Shown piece by piece: positions 28,114-37,118 of a DNA stretch of 56,692 nt; position 1 is the stretch's first letter, and each line of letters begins with the position of its first letter. The position numbers and the translations under genes are program-made. The stretch lies in assembly GCF_000165125.1 (NCBI RefSeq), contig NZ_AEIU01000072.1, forward strand, positions 1 through 56,692. The letters run 5' to 3'. The notes under the pieces were generated by a model. It was not told the DNA's origin. It made no database searches and saw only the letters and a list, made by a program, of their open reading frames with translations. Source of the DNA: Vibrio caribbeanicus ATCC BAA-2122. Its GTDB lineage: Bacteria > Pseudomonadota > Gammaproteobacteria > Enterobacterales > Vibrionaceae.

Positions 28114-28424
28114 ACGTATTTTGATAGAGCTGTGACCAATTAGATTTACAAATGGCGCTCTATCTTTATTTCTATTTTTTTCTTTTTAGTAGAATTGACG
28201 TTATTTGATGCTCGAAATTGGAATTACATCCTAAAACTGAACTCTAGATATAAAACAAGCTTTGTTTTTTTTATTTTTTAAATAGAATGCCCATGTTCAG
28301 AGTGATGGTTTAATTATGTCTATTTATTTTGCTCTGATGGTTATTTTTATCAAGTTAATATTAAACGGAATAAATGGCTATTTTGTTAGAAAAGCCGAAC
28401 CGTCTACTTTTAAGGATTAATAAA

Positions 28425-28844
28425 ATGAAAAAATATTCAGTGTTGTTTTTCGTCTCTCTATTATCATTTCTAATGCTTCCTTTTGCTCAGGCAAACGCTG
28501 CAGAACCTCTTTCCGATTTGCATGCAGATATTATGGGCGAATGGAAACTAGATACTATTAACGGTAATGAGCCTGTAAATGAACCGACTTTAGAAATAGG
28601 ATCTGATCGTATCTCAGGCTACACTGGATGTAACACTGTATTTGGCAACTTGCTTGCTCTAAGTGAAGATAATCTACAAATCAACCAACTAGCCTCAACT
28701 ATGATGATGTGTCACGGTGCGGAATACGATCAAGAACAAAGAGTTATTGACGTATTTACTCATACATCAACCTTGAGCTTTGATAGTGCTATGGGTTTAT
28801 TAACCATCGGCTCTAATAATAATACGTTGGTTTTCAAAAAGTAG
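28425..28844 (+). CDS. Secreted META-domain protein (copy 1)
   Basis: A 139-residue secreted protein with a signal peptide (about 1-25) and a META domain (HslJ-like): 'IMGEWKLDTINGN', 'YTGCNTVFGN', 'LASTMMMCHG' and 'TLVFKK'. Two cysteines, in GCN and MMC, occupy the usual META positions and may form a disulfide. I chose ATG 28425 because AAGGA precedes it and the signal peptide begins there. An upstream in-frame ATGGCTATTTTGTTA at 28374 is also conserved in copy 2. META proteins such as HslJ are linked to stress tolerance; the role here is unknown. A paralogue lies at 32429-32854. The 310 bases upstream (28114-28424) are AT-rich leader. Confidence 0.85.
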   Translation: MKKYSVLFFVSLLSFLMLPFAQANAAEPLSDLHADIMGEWKLDTINGNEPVNEPTLEIGSDRISGYTGCNTVFGNLLALSEDNLQINQLASTMMMCHGAEYDQEQRVIDVFTHTSTLSFDSAMGLLTIGSNNNTLVFKK

Positions 28845-28860
28845 TGAATAGCTAATCAAT

Positions 28861-28922
28861 TTCAGAGTGTCAGGCTAGTTTGTCTCTTTGATAAGGTAAT
28901 GATCTGCAGCCGACACTCTGAA
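28861..28922. other. Inverted repeat after META gene copy 1
   Basis: TTCAGAGTGTC (28861-28871) and GACACTCTGAA (28912-28922) are perfect inverted repeats separated by 40 bases, lying 16 bases after the META stop. They may form a transcript-end hairpin, although no T-tract follows. In the rest of 28923-29455 I see no convincing gene; it is AT-rich upstream sequence of the phospholipase-like gene. Confidence 0.55.
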
Positions 28923-29455
28923 GTCTCGTTATTGCTTAGTACAAGTTGACGAGCCAGCCAAGTTTACCCAGAGAAGCGGATACACAATTCTAAGCCTATC
29001 GGCCTTTTCCTGAAGATAAACAAGAATCAGACGTTACTGAAGCGAAAGGGTATAGAAGAAAGAGAGACCTGAGTTTATTTTCAATGAGGACAGATAAAGA
29101 ACATTATTTCCTTTTAAAAAAGATAAGATTCATGTTCTTTTGATATTTTTGTTATTTAATTCGACTTTACCCCTGTCATTATTTATTCTTCTGTCAGCAT
29201 AAATCTTGCTGACATTAAACTTTCCAATATTCATTGCCAATGATCAAATAAGATCTTAATATTTGTTTTTTATATCATTTCATGCTGGTTTATTCGCATT
29301 ATTAATTATAAGTTTCAGTTTAATTTTTAATATTGTGAATAAAAGCCTTCTCTAGTTGTGGGTTTTATTTTCCTCATACAGGATACCCTGAACTTAATAT
29401 TAGAAATGACTATAGCTAAGAAGATCTCATATCGAATTTTTATGGACAAAGAAAA

Positions 29456-31975
29456 ATGAAACTAAAAACATTAGCTTTAACGACCATACTCGCTTTGAAC
29501 TCTCAACCTGCTTTGAGCTACAGCACCGAGAGCTGGATGGAAGAGCTCTTTAGTAACACAAGGAGAGACACTCCGCTTAACAAAATTATTATCCCTGGCA
29601 GTCATGATAGCGGTGCTTATGACGCGAAAAACTATCGCAGAAAAGAAGCTGGTGTTAATTTTCCGCTAACGAATCTTAGAGACTGGTCTGAGACACAGGA
29701 TCTCAGTGTGAGAGAGCAGTTAGATACAGGTACACGCTTTTTAGATTTAAGAATATATGAAGACCGAGGGGAGTATTATTTCGCTCACTCGCTTATTTAC
29801 GGAAAAATCGATAACATTCTAAATCAGGTAAGTCAGTTCTTAGATGAAAATCGTGGTGAAATCGTCATAATAAAGTCTAAATTTGTCCGTAAGGTGACTG
29901 ACACTGATAATTTTTATCAATCCCTGTGTACCAACAATTCTATCTCGAAGCACCTAATAACAAATACGTTAAAGCCGACATCTAAATACAAAGATCTCAT
30001 TAATGCCGGAAACTTAATTATTATCCCTCATGAAGGTGCGTCTGGGTGCGGTGATAGTTTTTGGTCGAGCGAAAGTCTGAAAAGCTATTACAAAGAAAGT
30101 ATCTATGAAAACCCTAATAAAATAGGAGATTGGATTGCGTCAATATTAAATAATAATCGAAGCTCTAACAACAATTCACTTTATGTGGAGCAGCATATTG
30201 TTACTCCCACAGCTGAGGTTATTCTCAAAGGTTTGGCTGAAACCATGGCCAGTAATGCATTATGTACCTTAAGTATCAATTTATTTTGCAAAAACGTGAC
30301 GGGCTTTTCGACAAACTTGAAAGAGTATGATGCCAAGACTGCTAAACATAACTCCATAGGTTGGCTTTACAACCATTACCACAAGGGAAGCCGTTCGAAC
30401 ATTGTTCTACGAGATTTCGTTTCGTCCGGTAAAAACAAAAAGATTATTGATTTCAATTTGAACAACCGAGATGTCATGGTTCGCGGTAGAGCTGAAAAGG
30501 ACGATTCATTTGGTAAAGTATTCTCCACTGGCGACTACAACGGCGATGGCGTGGCCGATCTGCTTGTTGGTTACCCGACTGAGGATATTAATGGCGACAA
30601 TAATGCCGGTGCTGTGACGGTTGTTTATGGGGGGAAATCACTCCCTTCAAAAGGGTTAAGTATGCTGAGCTCTCGAGGTTTTCATCAAGACTCTAGCGGG
30701 TTATCTGGCATGATAACTGAGAGCGGTGACTTATTTGGGTTTGCGTTGGCAAGCGGCGACTTTAACAATGACGGTTTTGATGATGTTGCAATTGGATCTC
30801 CAAATGAAGATATCGATGGGAAATCCAATGTCGGTATGGTCACTGTACTCTATGGGGGTAACAGAGGCCTTACTACTTCCGGTTATCAATTGTTAAAAGA
30901 GGCAAATATTAGTAAGGGTAAGCAAGAAAAAGAAGATAAGTTCGGCTTTGCATTAGCCAGCCATGACTTTGACGGAGATGGTTATGCTGATTTAGCCATC
31001 GGTTCTCCATATGAAGATATCGGCTCCAAAGATAATGCCGGCGTAGTCTATGTGAGCTACGGAACCAGTAATGGATTGAGCAAGAGGCGTATCAGTAGAT
31101 TCCACCAAAATAACTCCGGTTTAGAGCGTATGGCAGCAGAGAAAGACGACCGCTTTGGGTATGAGTTAGCTGCAGGAGACTTTAACGGCGATGGGCTAGG
31201 AGATCTAGCGATTGGCGCACCATATGAAGATATAGGTGATGGCGATGACGAAGGGATGGTTGTCGTGTTATTCGGCACTACTCAAGGTCTTCGTACAATG
31301 GAGTATCGTTTTTACCACGGTGACAGAAGTGGTTTTGCAGGCAGTGCTGAAAAGAACGACCGTTTTGGTTACGCGCTAGCAGCTGGTGACTTCAATAATG
31401 ACGATATCGATGAGCTCATTATTGGTGTTCCGTACGAGGATTTGGGTTCAGGCGGAAATAATAATGATGGAAATGTATTCGTGCTGAGAGGGACAAGTAG
31501 TGGCCCCTCTAGGAATGGCATTCGTGAGATTCACCAAGACAAGCCTGGTGTGCATGGAGCTGCCGAAAAAGATGATAAATTTGGCTTTTCACTAACGACT
31601 GGAGACTTTGATGGTGACGGTTACCAAGACTTAGCCATTGGATCCCCAACAGAAGATTTGGCTGGCAAAGACGATGGAGGCAAAGTGGATGTGTTCTTCG
31701 GTTCTGGTAACGGTTTAAGGTTAAATGGTAGTCGTGAGTATCATCAAAACAAAAACAATATCACGGGCACTGTCGAAAAAGACGATAGGTTTGGCTATAG
31801 CTTGATGGCTGGAGATTTTGATGGCGATGAAAAAGACGATCTCGTTATAGGTGTTCCATTTGAAGACTTGGCCAGTGGCGGTAATAACAATGATGGGACC
31901 GTTCATGTGTTATACGGTAACTCTGATAGAGACTTAAACGATAGAGAGCAAGAGGTTAGGCAAGGTACGCGGTGA
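29456..31975 (+). CDS. Secreted PI-PLC X-domain protein with seven FG-GAP propeller repeats
   Basis: An 839-residue secreted protein with a signal peptide (about 1-21). Residues about 25-335 are a PI-PLC X-type barrel, with catalytic-type histidines H50 in IIPGSHDSG and H111 in YFAHSL and the FLDLRIY strand between. Residues about 342-830 hold seven FG-GAP repeats. Each follows the pattern 'EKDDrFGyaLaaGDFnGDGydDLaIGsPyEDl', with Ca-binding DxNxDG loops, as in integrin-alpha propellers. Seven repeats would close a seven-bladed beta-propeller. ATG 29456 has GGACAAAG upstream. The propeller suggests surface or host-ligand binding. The phospholipase activity is inferred, and the lipid substrate is unknown. 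It is flanked by two META paralogues. Confidence 0.88.
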   Translation: MKLKTLALTTILALNSQPALSYSTESWMEELFSNTRRDTPLNKIIIPGSHDSGAYDAKNYRRKEAGVNFPLTNLRDWSETQDLSVREQLDTGTRFLDLRIYEDRGEYYFAHSLIYGKIDNILNQVSQFLDENRGEIVIIKSKFVRKVTDTDNFYQSLCTNNSISKHLITNTLKPTSKYKDLINAGNLIIIPHEGASGCGDSFWSSESLKSYYKESIYENPNKIGDWIASILNNNRSSNNNSLYVEQHIVTPTAEVILKGLAETMASNALCTLSINLFCKNVTGFSTNLKEYDAKTAKHNSIGWLYNHYHKGSRSNIVLRDFVSSGKNKKIIDFNLNNRDVMVRGRAEKDDSFGKVFSTGDYNGDGVADLLVGYPTEDINGDNNAGAVTVVYGGKSLPSKGLSMLSSRGFHQDSSGLSGMITESGDLFGFALASGDFNNDGFDDVAIGSPNEDIDGKSNVGMVTVLYGGNRGLTTSGYQLLKEANISKGKQEKEDKFGFALASHDFDGDGYADLAIGSPYEDIGSKDNAGVVYVSYGTSNGLSKRRISRFHQNNSGLERMAAEKDDRFGYELAAGDFNGDGLGDLAIGAPYEDIGDGDDEGMVVVLFGTTQGLRTMEYRFYHGDRSGFAGSAEKNDRFGYALAAGDFNNDDIDELIIGVPYEDLGSGGNNNDGNVFVLRGTSSGPSRNGIREIHQDKPGVHGAAEKDDKFGFSLTTGDFDGDGYQDLAIGSPTEDLAGKDDGGKVDVFFGSGNGLRLNGSREYHQNKNNITGTVEKDDRFGYSLMAGDFDGDEKDDLVIGVPFEDLASGGNNNDGTVHVLYGNSDRDLNDREQEVRQGTR

Positions 31976-31982
31976 TTAAGAA

Positions 31983-32006
31983 GGCCCTCTTTGTAATAGG
32001 AGGGCC
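31983..32006 (+). terminator. Hairpin after the PI-PLC/propeller gene
   Basis: GGCCCTC and GAGGGCC form a 7-bp GC-rich stem around a ten-base loop, eight bases after the stop codon. There is no T-tract, so it may stabilise the 3' end or work with Rho. The rest of 32007-32428 is AT-rich leader of the second META gene. Confidence 0.5.
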
Positions 32007-32428
32007 CGATGCTCGTCACATGGCTTATCGAACTGCATGGGCGGGCTCTAACCTTAGTTATTAGAAATAATATTTTTTAATTTTTAGTACAATTTTTGTT
32101 AATTTTCTCAATCAGATTATGGAGTGGGAATTAGTATTTGCATAGATGAATTTATTTGGTTATATATATTTAATTCTATTATTAGTTCTTAGCAAAAATC
32201 ATTTTAATTTAAGGTTAAAAGTTGAACTGATATCCTAAAACCGATTTTTGATTAAAAAACGTCCTTTGCTTTTATGTTTTTTTAAATAGACTGAGTTTGG
32301 CCAGGATGTTAATTGAATTATTGAAATTCATTTTTATCTGATGGTTAATTTTATTAATTAAATATTATATGGAATAAATGGCTATTTTGTTAAAAAGCCA
32401 ATGCATCTATTTCTTAAGGATAAATAAG

Positions 32429-32854
32429 ATGAAAAAAATTACAGTGTTATTATTTGCTTCGCTATTTTCATTTCTAATGCTGCCTTTTGCCCATGCAGAC
32501 CAAGGCGTGTCTCTTTCTGATTTACACCAAAAAGTGATGGGAGATTGGAAGCTAGACAGCATCAATGGTGGCGTTCCAATTGGTTATCCAAACCTTGGTA
32601 TCAGCGATGTACAAATTTATGGTAGTACCGGATGTAACTCTATGTTCGGTGTTCTTTTAGCACTCAGTGAAGATAATCTTCAACATGGCGGGTTAGCGTC
32701 CACAAGAATGCTTTGTGATGAAGCGCGTAACGACCAAGAGAACCGATTTATGCAAGCATTCGAGCAAACTACCGTTTTGTCTTACGACGAGGAAGCCGAG
32801 GTGCTAACCATTGGCTCTGAAGAAAATACTCTGATCTTCAAAAAGGCACAATAA
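32429..32854 (+). CDS. Secreted META-domain protein (copy 2)
   Basis: A 141-residue paralogue of the 28425-28844 product, with a signal peptide (about 1-24) and the same META landmarks: 'VMGDWKLDSINGG', 'STGCNSMFG', 'LASTRMLC' and 'TLIFKK'. ATG 32429 has AAGGATA upstream. The leader, including the ATGGCTATTTTGTTA block at 32378, is conserved with copy 1. This points to duplication of gene plus control region around the propeller gene. The function is unknown. Confidence 0.85.
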   Translation: MKKITVLLFASLFSFLMLPFAHADQGVSLSDLHQKVMGDWKLDSINGGVPIGYPNLGISDVQIYGSTGCNSMFGVLLALSEDNLQHGGLASTRMLCDEARNDQENRFMQAFEQTTVLSYDEEAEVLTIGSEENTLIFKKAQ

Positions 32855-32867
32855 CTTTGCTTTTAAG

Positions 32868-32895
32868 GGAGCCAGCATTGTGCTGGCTCCTTTTT
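32868..32895 (+). terminator. Rho-independent terminator of META copy 2
   Basis: GGAGCCAGCA and TGCTGGCTCC form a perfect 10-bp stem with a three-base loop, followed by TTTTT. Confidence 0.92.
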
Positions 32896-33003
32896 GCCAT
32901 GAGAGTGGCTCATTAAAGTGAACTGGTGCGAATAAAGCGCCACTGATTTTTATGTGAAGTGATAACTTTCAGCATAATTTCTAGCATAAGGCGCCATGTA
33001 AAC

Positions 33004-33519
33004 ATGTCATTAATTGAAGTTAAACGTCTGATAGAGAAGCTTTCTCTAGCGCCTCATCCAGAGGGTGGGTATTTTTCTGAGAGTTATCGCTCACAAGAAA
33101 CCATTCAACAGCAACCTGACAGGTTTCATGGTGAACATGTCTATAAAACAGCGATTTATTATCTCTTAGAGCGTAACAATATCTCTGCTTTTCATCGTTT
33201 AAAACAAGATGAACTTTGGCATTATTACGTTGGGAGCAGTGTGATCCTTCATATCTTAGACCCAACGCAGGGCTACAAACAGCGGTTACTTGGTTGTGCA
33301 TTGACTGATGAACGGGCATCTTATCAGGTACTTGTTCCACAGAATGTTTGGTTTGCGGCTGAGTTAAAAGATAAAACGCAATTTTCACTCGTGGGTTGTA
33401 CGACGTCTCCCGGTTTTGACTTCTCTGACTGGGAACTCGCCAAGCCAGATACTTTAATTGATTGTTTCCCTCAACAAGCTGAACTGATCCAGCGATTGGT
33501 CGCCACTGCCGTAGCTTAG
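33004..33519 (+). CDS. Cupin-superfamily DUF985 protein
   Basis: A 171-residue DUF985 cupin. The hallmarks are 'LAPHPEGGYFSESYRS' near the N-terminus, 'AIYYLLERNNISAFHRLKQDELWHYYVGSSVILHIL', which holds the cupin histidine and glutamate, and 'VPQNVWFAAEL', then 'FSLVGCTTSPGFDFSDWELA' at the end. Members are small barrel proteins of uncertain catalytic role. I chose ATG 33004; the open frame extends further back, but the family starts here. It is a single gene. Confidence 0.9.
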   Translation: MSLIEVKRLIEKLSLAPHPEGGYFSESYRSQETIQQQPDRFHGEHVYKTAIYYLLERNNISAFHRLKQDELWHYYVGSSVILHILDPTQGYKQRLLGCALTDERASYQVLVPQNVWFAAELKDKTQFSLVGCTTSPGFDFSDWELAKPDTLIDCFPQQAELIQRLVATAVA

Positions 33520-33661
33520 TATTAAAGGCGTTGAATCTATAACCCTTACCGCGATACTTTTTTCGTATCTCTGCAAAGTATCAAAGCCCATATTTCTTGA
33601 TTTACATTGTTGCGTATAGTCGATATGTTTCAAAGTAATAAAGATTAAAAAGGGGTTCACT

Positions 33662-34384
33662 ATGACTTCGACGATTGAAACGATATTGTCGCATCGCTCT
33701 ATTCGTAAATTCACCGATCAGGCTATTGACGCCGCTCAGCTTGAGTCTATTGTTCAAGCTGGTCTTGCTGCGTCATCTTCGAGTATGTTGCAGGTGGTTT
33801 CCATTATTCGGGTTACGGACAAAGAGAAGCGCCAGCGCCTAGCGCATCTTGCGGGTGATCAGCCTTATGTCGCAAGCGCAGCCGAATTTTTAGTATTTTG
33901 TATGGATTATCAGCGCCATTTTACCATCAACCCGCAGGTCAATCCTGACTTCACTGAGCTTACCTTAATTGGTGCAGTCGATTGTGGCATTATGGCACAA
34001 AACTGCTTATTGGCTGCTGAGTCATTAGGCCTAGGCGGTGTCTACATAGGTGGTCTGAGAAGCTCAGCTCAGGAGGTTGATGAACTATTGAATCTGCCGC
34101 AGCACAGCGCGGTTTTGTTTGGACTATGTCTAGGCCATCCAGATCAAGCACCACAATTAAAACCTCGTTTGCCTGCCAAAGTCATTGTGCATGAAAATCA
34201 ATATCAGCCTCTGAACCTTGATGATATTAATGAATACGATAAAACAATGCAGGCCTACTACGCCAGTCGCAGTAGCAACCAAAAGCAAAGCTCTTGGTCA
34301 CAGGAAGTCACGAGTAAACTCGCCGGTGAATGCCGTCCTCATATTAAAGGGTACTTAAATGGTAAGGGGTTGGCGAAAAGGTAG
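33662..34384 (+). CDS. nfsA: Oxygen-insensitive NADPH nitroreductase NfsA
   Basis: A 240-residue FMN-dependent nitroreductase of the NfsA/FRP group, which reduces nitroaromatics and flavins or quinones with NADPH. The opening 'ETILSHRSIRKFTDQ' binds FMN phosphate. 'AASSSSMLQVVSIIRV' and 'GGVYIGGLRSSAQEVDELLNLP' are typical, and the C-terminal 'SWSQEVTSKLAGECRPHIKGYLNGKGLAKR' is close to E. coli NfsA. The size is normal. A hairpin (34411-34445, CTAAGGGCA with TGCCCTTAG) separates it from the convergent flavoprotein gene. Confidence 0.93.
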   Translation: MTSTIETILSHRSIRKFTDQAIDAAQLESIVQAGLAASSSSMLQVVSIIRVTDKEKRQRLAHLAGDQPYVASAAEFLVFCMDYQRHFTINPQVNPDFTELTLIGAVDCGIMAQNCLLAAESLGLGGVYIGGLRSSAQEVDELLNLPQHSAVLFGLCLGHPDQAPQLKPRLPAKVIVHENQYQPLNLDDINEYDKTMQAYYASRSSNQKQSSWSQEVTSKLAGECRPHIKGYLNGKGLAKR

Positions 34385-34410
34385 GGTTGCTTTCCACATC
34401 ATTCATTGCG

Positions 34411-34445
34411 CTAAGGGCACCAGCTTTTTCAGTGATGCCCTTAGG
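34411..34445. terminator. Hairpin between convergent nfsA and flavoprotein genes
   Basis: CTAAGGGCA and TGCCCTTAG pair around a loop containing TTTTT. It lies between two convergent genes and could serve both, but the T-tract after the stem is poor. Confidence 0.45.
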
Positions 34446-34453
34446 TATTGCAT

Positions 34454-35701
34454 CTAAACCTCTCCTTCCAAGCTAAGAATAGACGCAAGTTTCTTGTCTT
34501 TTGGTGTTTCCATTTTGGCTTCTCGAAGCAAACGTGTCACTAGCGTTGTGGCCGTGTCACCGTGGAAAAAGTTAACACCTACCTGTTCACCATCGCTGCC
34601 CATATCTGAGTAGCCTATGCCCATGCCAAAAGCGTTGTTTAGATTCTTGCCCTGATGTTGCAGTTCTTGTGTTATAGGGTCTTTGGCTACTGAGCTACCG
34701 CTAGGAAGTAAGTCGATAGAAATGGGCTTATTCTCAGCGTTAATTATTCTAGGTGGGGTTGGACGATAGCCAATTGCGGATATTATGATAGGTCTGAGAA
34801 CGTTATGAGAGTTGATATTATCACTAATTTTAATCACTAGACGTTTTTCATTCCCTTGTACGACCCTACGATAAAGATCTCTTGCATTATGCCGAACTCC
34901 ACTGAACTTATTTACATCACCCGTTTCAGGATCGACCTTATCATTGTCACTGATTGGTATGTGTTGGGCTTCATGTCGGGTTAGCATCTGTTTGATTGGG
35001 CTTCGGCTATACAGATAAAATGGATTGGTATCAGAAAAATATTTTCCAAATCTATCCAGCATAAAGCCTGCCGTTGAAAAGCCGCTATGTGACCCGCCAA
35101 CAATAATTGGTGTGTAACCATTTTTTAAGTACTCGATGATATCTTCATCAATTATGCCACGTTGTAGGGCCTCTGAAGAGTAGGTAGGAAGATTTGAAAT
35201 TGAAGTTTGCTCAAGCTGCCTTTGCTTGCTGCCAGTACTTACTACAAGATGGCGACTGACAATACGCTTCCCATTAGGAGCATTGCATATAAAATTATCA
35301 TCAACCTGTAAGGTACTAACATAAGAAGACCAATGAAGGTGACAATTTGGATGCTCATCAATGATACGTTCTACTCTGTACATCATAAGCTTGAGAAACT
35401 CTGATACCTTAGACAAGCAAACGGTGCGGTAAGCATTGTAAGATAGGTATTTTCCAGCTTCAGATTCAAGTAAATCTGAAAAGATACCATCTTCTCGAAT
35501 TCCCATTAGAAACTCACCTGCAGGTGAGTTACTAGGGATGTAATATTTCAGTGAACGCCAATGGTGTAGAGACGGTGTTCTTTCATGGATTTGAATACCA
35601 GAGTCAAGAAACTCAAAAAGTCGATGTTCTCTATCGGCAGCAACAAAAAGTCCAAGGGCGGCAGGACCAAATCCTATTATCTGTAGGTTGTGAATATTCA
35701 C
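34454..35701 (-). CDS. FAD/NAD(P)-binding monooxygenase-like flavoprotein
   Basis: A 415-residue flavoprotein. The N-terminal FAD motif is 'LQIIGFGPAALGLFVAAD'. A second dinucleotide motif is 'YTPIIVGGSHSGFSTAGFML' (about 196-215), likely for NADPH. An 'ATG'-like 'IISAIGYRPTPP' segment is near 310. The layout resembles lysine/ornithine N-monooxygenases and related class B flavoprotein oxygenases, but I cannot assign a substrate. The start is GTG 35701, because the only nearby ATG is out of frame. It is transcribed alone, convergent with nfsA. The 195 bases upstream carry no gene. Confidence 0.7.
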   Translation of the reverse strand: MNIHNLQIIGFGPAALGLFVAADREHRLFEFLDSGIQIHERTPSLHHWRSLKYYIPSNSPAGEFLMGIREDGIFSDLLESEAGKYLSYNAYRTVCLSKVSEFLKLMMYRVERIIDEHPNCHLHWSSYVSTLQVDDNFICNAPNGKRIVSRHLVVSTGSKQRQLEQTSISNLPTYSSEALQRGIIDEDIIEYLKNGYTPIIVGGSHSGFSTAGFMLDRFGKYFSDTNPFYLYSRSPIKQMLTRHEAQHIPISDNDKVDPETGDVNKFSGVRHNARDLYRRVVQGNEKRLVIKISDNINSHNVLRPIIISAIGYRPTPPRIINAENKPISIDLLPSGSSVAKDPITQELQHQGKNLNNAFGMGIGYSDMGSDGEQVGVNFFHGDTATTLVTRLLREAKMETPKDKKLASILSLEGEV

Positions 35702-35896
35702 ATTGTGACTCTAACGTTCGATGAATGAGCTGTTGAAGCTAGTCGATTTTTTTTGCCTTGGAAAACTCTATTTAGTTTGAGTTTGAAATATTCGGAGCAA
35801 CCAGCAAAAAAATGAAAGCAACTTTTTTATCAATCTGTAGGCTTATGATCTACATAAAAACCTATTTTAGAGTTTCAAGTAAATAGAGGATAAAAC

Positions 35897-36184
35897 TTAA
35901 ACAATAATATCGACAACTTTAGCGATTTCTAACGCGGTATCGCCCAGTTGAGTGATTCGTTCTTTTAACAGAGCTTGACTCAGGTTTTGTTGAGAAGCCT
36001 CTTGGACGACGGCATAGAGAGCTTCCAAATCGTTGATATTAATGTCAGGATTTATTTTATGGAGCTCAGCGAACGACAGCTCGGACAATGTATCCAATTG
36101 TTTTTTATACGTTGCGTTGAAACCTTCTTCGATGCTGGAAAGATCGTTATTGAGGATCGCGTTTAATTCGTCTAACTGACTCAT
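35897..36184 (-). CDS. Small helical hypothetical protein, operon with lipoprotein
   Basis: A 95-residue, mostly alpha-helical acidic protein opening MSQLDELNAILNNDL. No signal peptide or membrane segment is seen. ATG 36184 has GAAGGAA upstream. It lies 12 bases after the lipoprotein gene, so the two form an operon. I do not recognise the family. Confidence 0.65.
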   Translation of the reverse strand: MSQLDELNAILNNDLSSIEEGFNATYKKQLDTLSELSFAELHKINPDININDLEALYAVVQEASQQNLSQALLKERITQLGDTALEIAKVVDIIV

Positions 36185-36196
36185 TTTGAATTCCTT

Positions 36197-36901
36197 CTAT
36201 GATTTAACCTTGAGTTTATCGATGGCGTTCTGAAGTTGTTTCCGTACGTTCTCTATACCGCTCATAACTTCAATTTTGTTTTGAGTTTTTTGGGTAAGTT
36301 GTGCAATGTCATTCGAAGCTTGAGTGAGTTTGGTAGCAATATATTCGTCGATATCGGTTTCCATCCCAATTTCACTTAGCAACTCATTTTGGGCATCGTG
36401 TACTTGCGCGATCGAGGATAAATGCCCAGTGACGATGGCGTTGGCTTGATGAATGGCAAGATAGGAGCGATTGATTGAGGCTAACAGTGCCTTTTGCTGC
36501 TGATCTAGGCTATCAATAAGCAGTTTGCGCTGCCGCTCCACAGAGCGGGTGACGTTGGTAACGACGATTTGCATTGCACCCATCGCCTCTTTTTGCTTTT
36601 TCGGCGTTGCATTGGGCGCAAGTCCAGTAGAGATGATATCGATAAATGAAGTTTGATGGCGGGTCTGTCTCAGACGATCTTTGTCGAGCACTTCTTTAAT
36701 AGCGTAAGGTAGATAGGTGTCATCAATAAAGGTGTTTACATCTGAGCGCATTCGCGAGTACAAGAGTTCAATCGTTTGTAGATGAGCTTGATGCATTTTG
36801 GCGATATCTCTGCCTACGGTAGTCGAGAGCTCGATCGATTGAGTGGGTACTTGAGCGCACCCCGACAGGAGTAGCAAGACAATGAAAATGAGAGCACGCA
36901 T
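36197..36901 (-). CDS. Predicted lipoprotein with long helical body
   Basis: A 234-residue protein whose N-terminus MRALIFIVLLLLSGCAQ is a lipoprotein signal with lipobox LSGC, so the mature protein starts at C15. The rest is helical and rich in Gln, Lys and Glu, with coiled-coil-like segments at about 120-230. No known domain is apparent. It is the first gene of a two-gene operon, divergent from the class 3 lipase gene. The location is likely outer-membrane periplasmic face. The function is unknown. Confidence 0.72.
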   Translation of the reverse strand: MRALIFIVLLLLSGCAQVPTQSIELSTTVGRDIAKMHQAHLQTIELLYSRMRSDVNTFIDDTYLPYAIKEVLDKDRLRQTRHQTSFIDIISTGLAPNATPKKQKEAMGAMQIVVTNVTRSVERQRKLLIDSLDQQQKALLASINRSYLAIHQANAIVTGHLSSIAQVHDAQNELLSEIGMETDIDEYIATKLTQASNDIAQLTQKTQNKIEVMSGIENVRKQLQNAIDKLKVKS

Positions 36902-37118
36902 GTAATATCCCTATTTGTACATGTGTCGATGTTTATTTCAGGCTAACAGTACCATCCTATGCTGACCCCAATTCTTGCTGTTTATTTCTAGATTTCTGTT
37001 TTGTCTAAACAAATTAGATCCCAACAAACCCATAAAAATTATTAATACTTGTAGCTAACAGCAATTGCTGGTTGAATACTATTTTAATATGCATTTTGTT
37101 GCAAATTAATGGTATAAG

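Noticed and set aside
28923-29140. Protein-like short segments between META copy 1 and the propeller gene
   Set aside because: Short pieces in two frames with intervening stops; I could not match them to any family, so I do not call a pseudogene.
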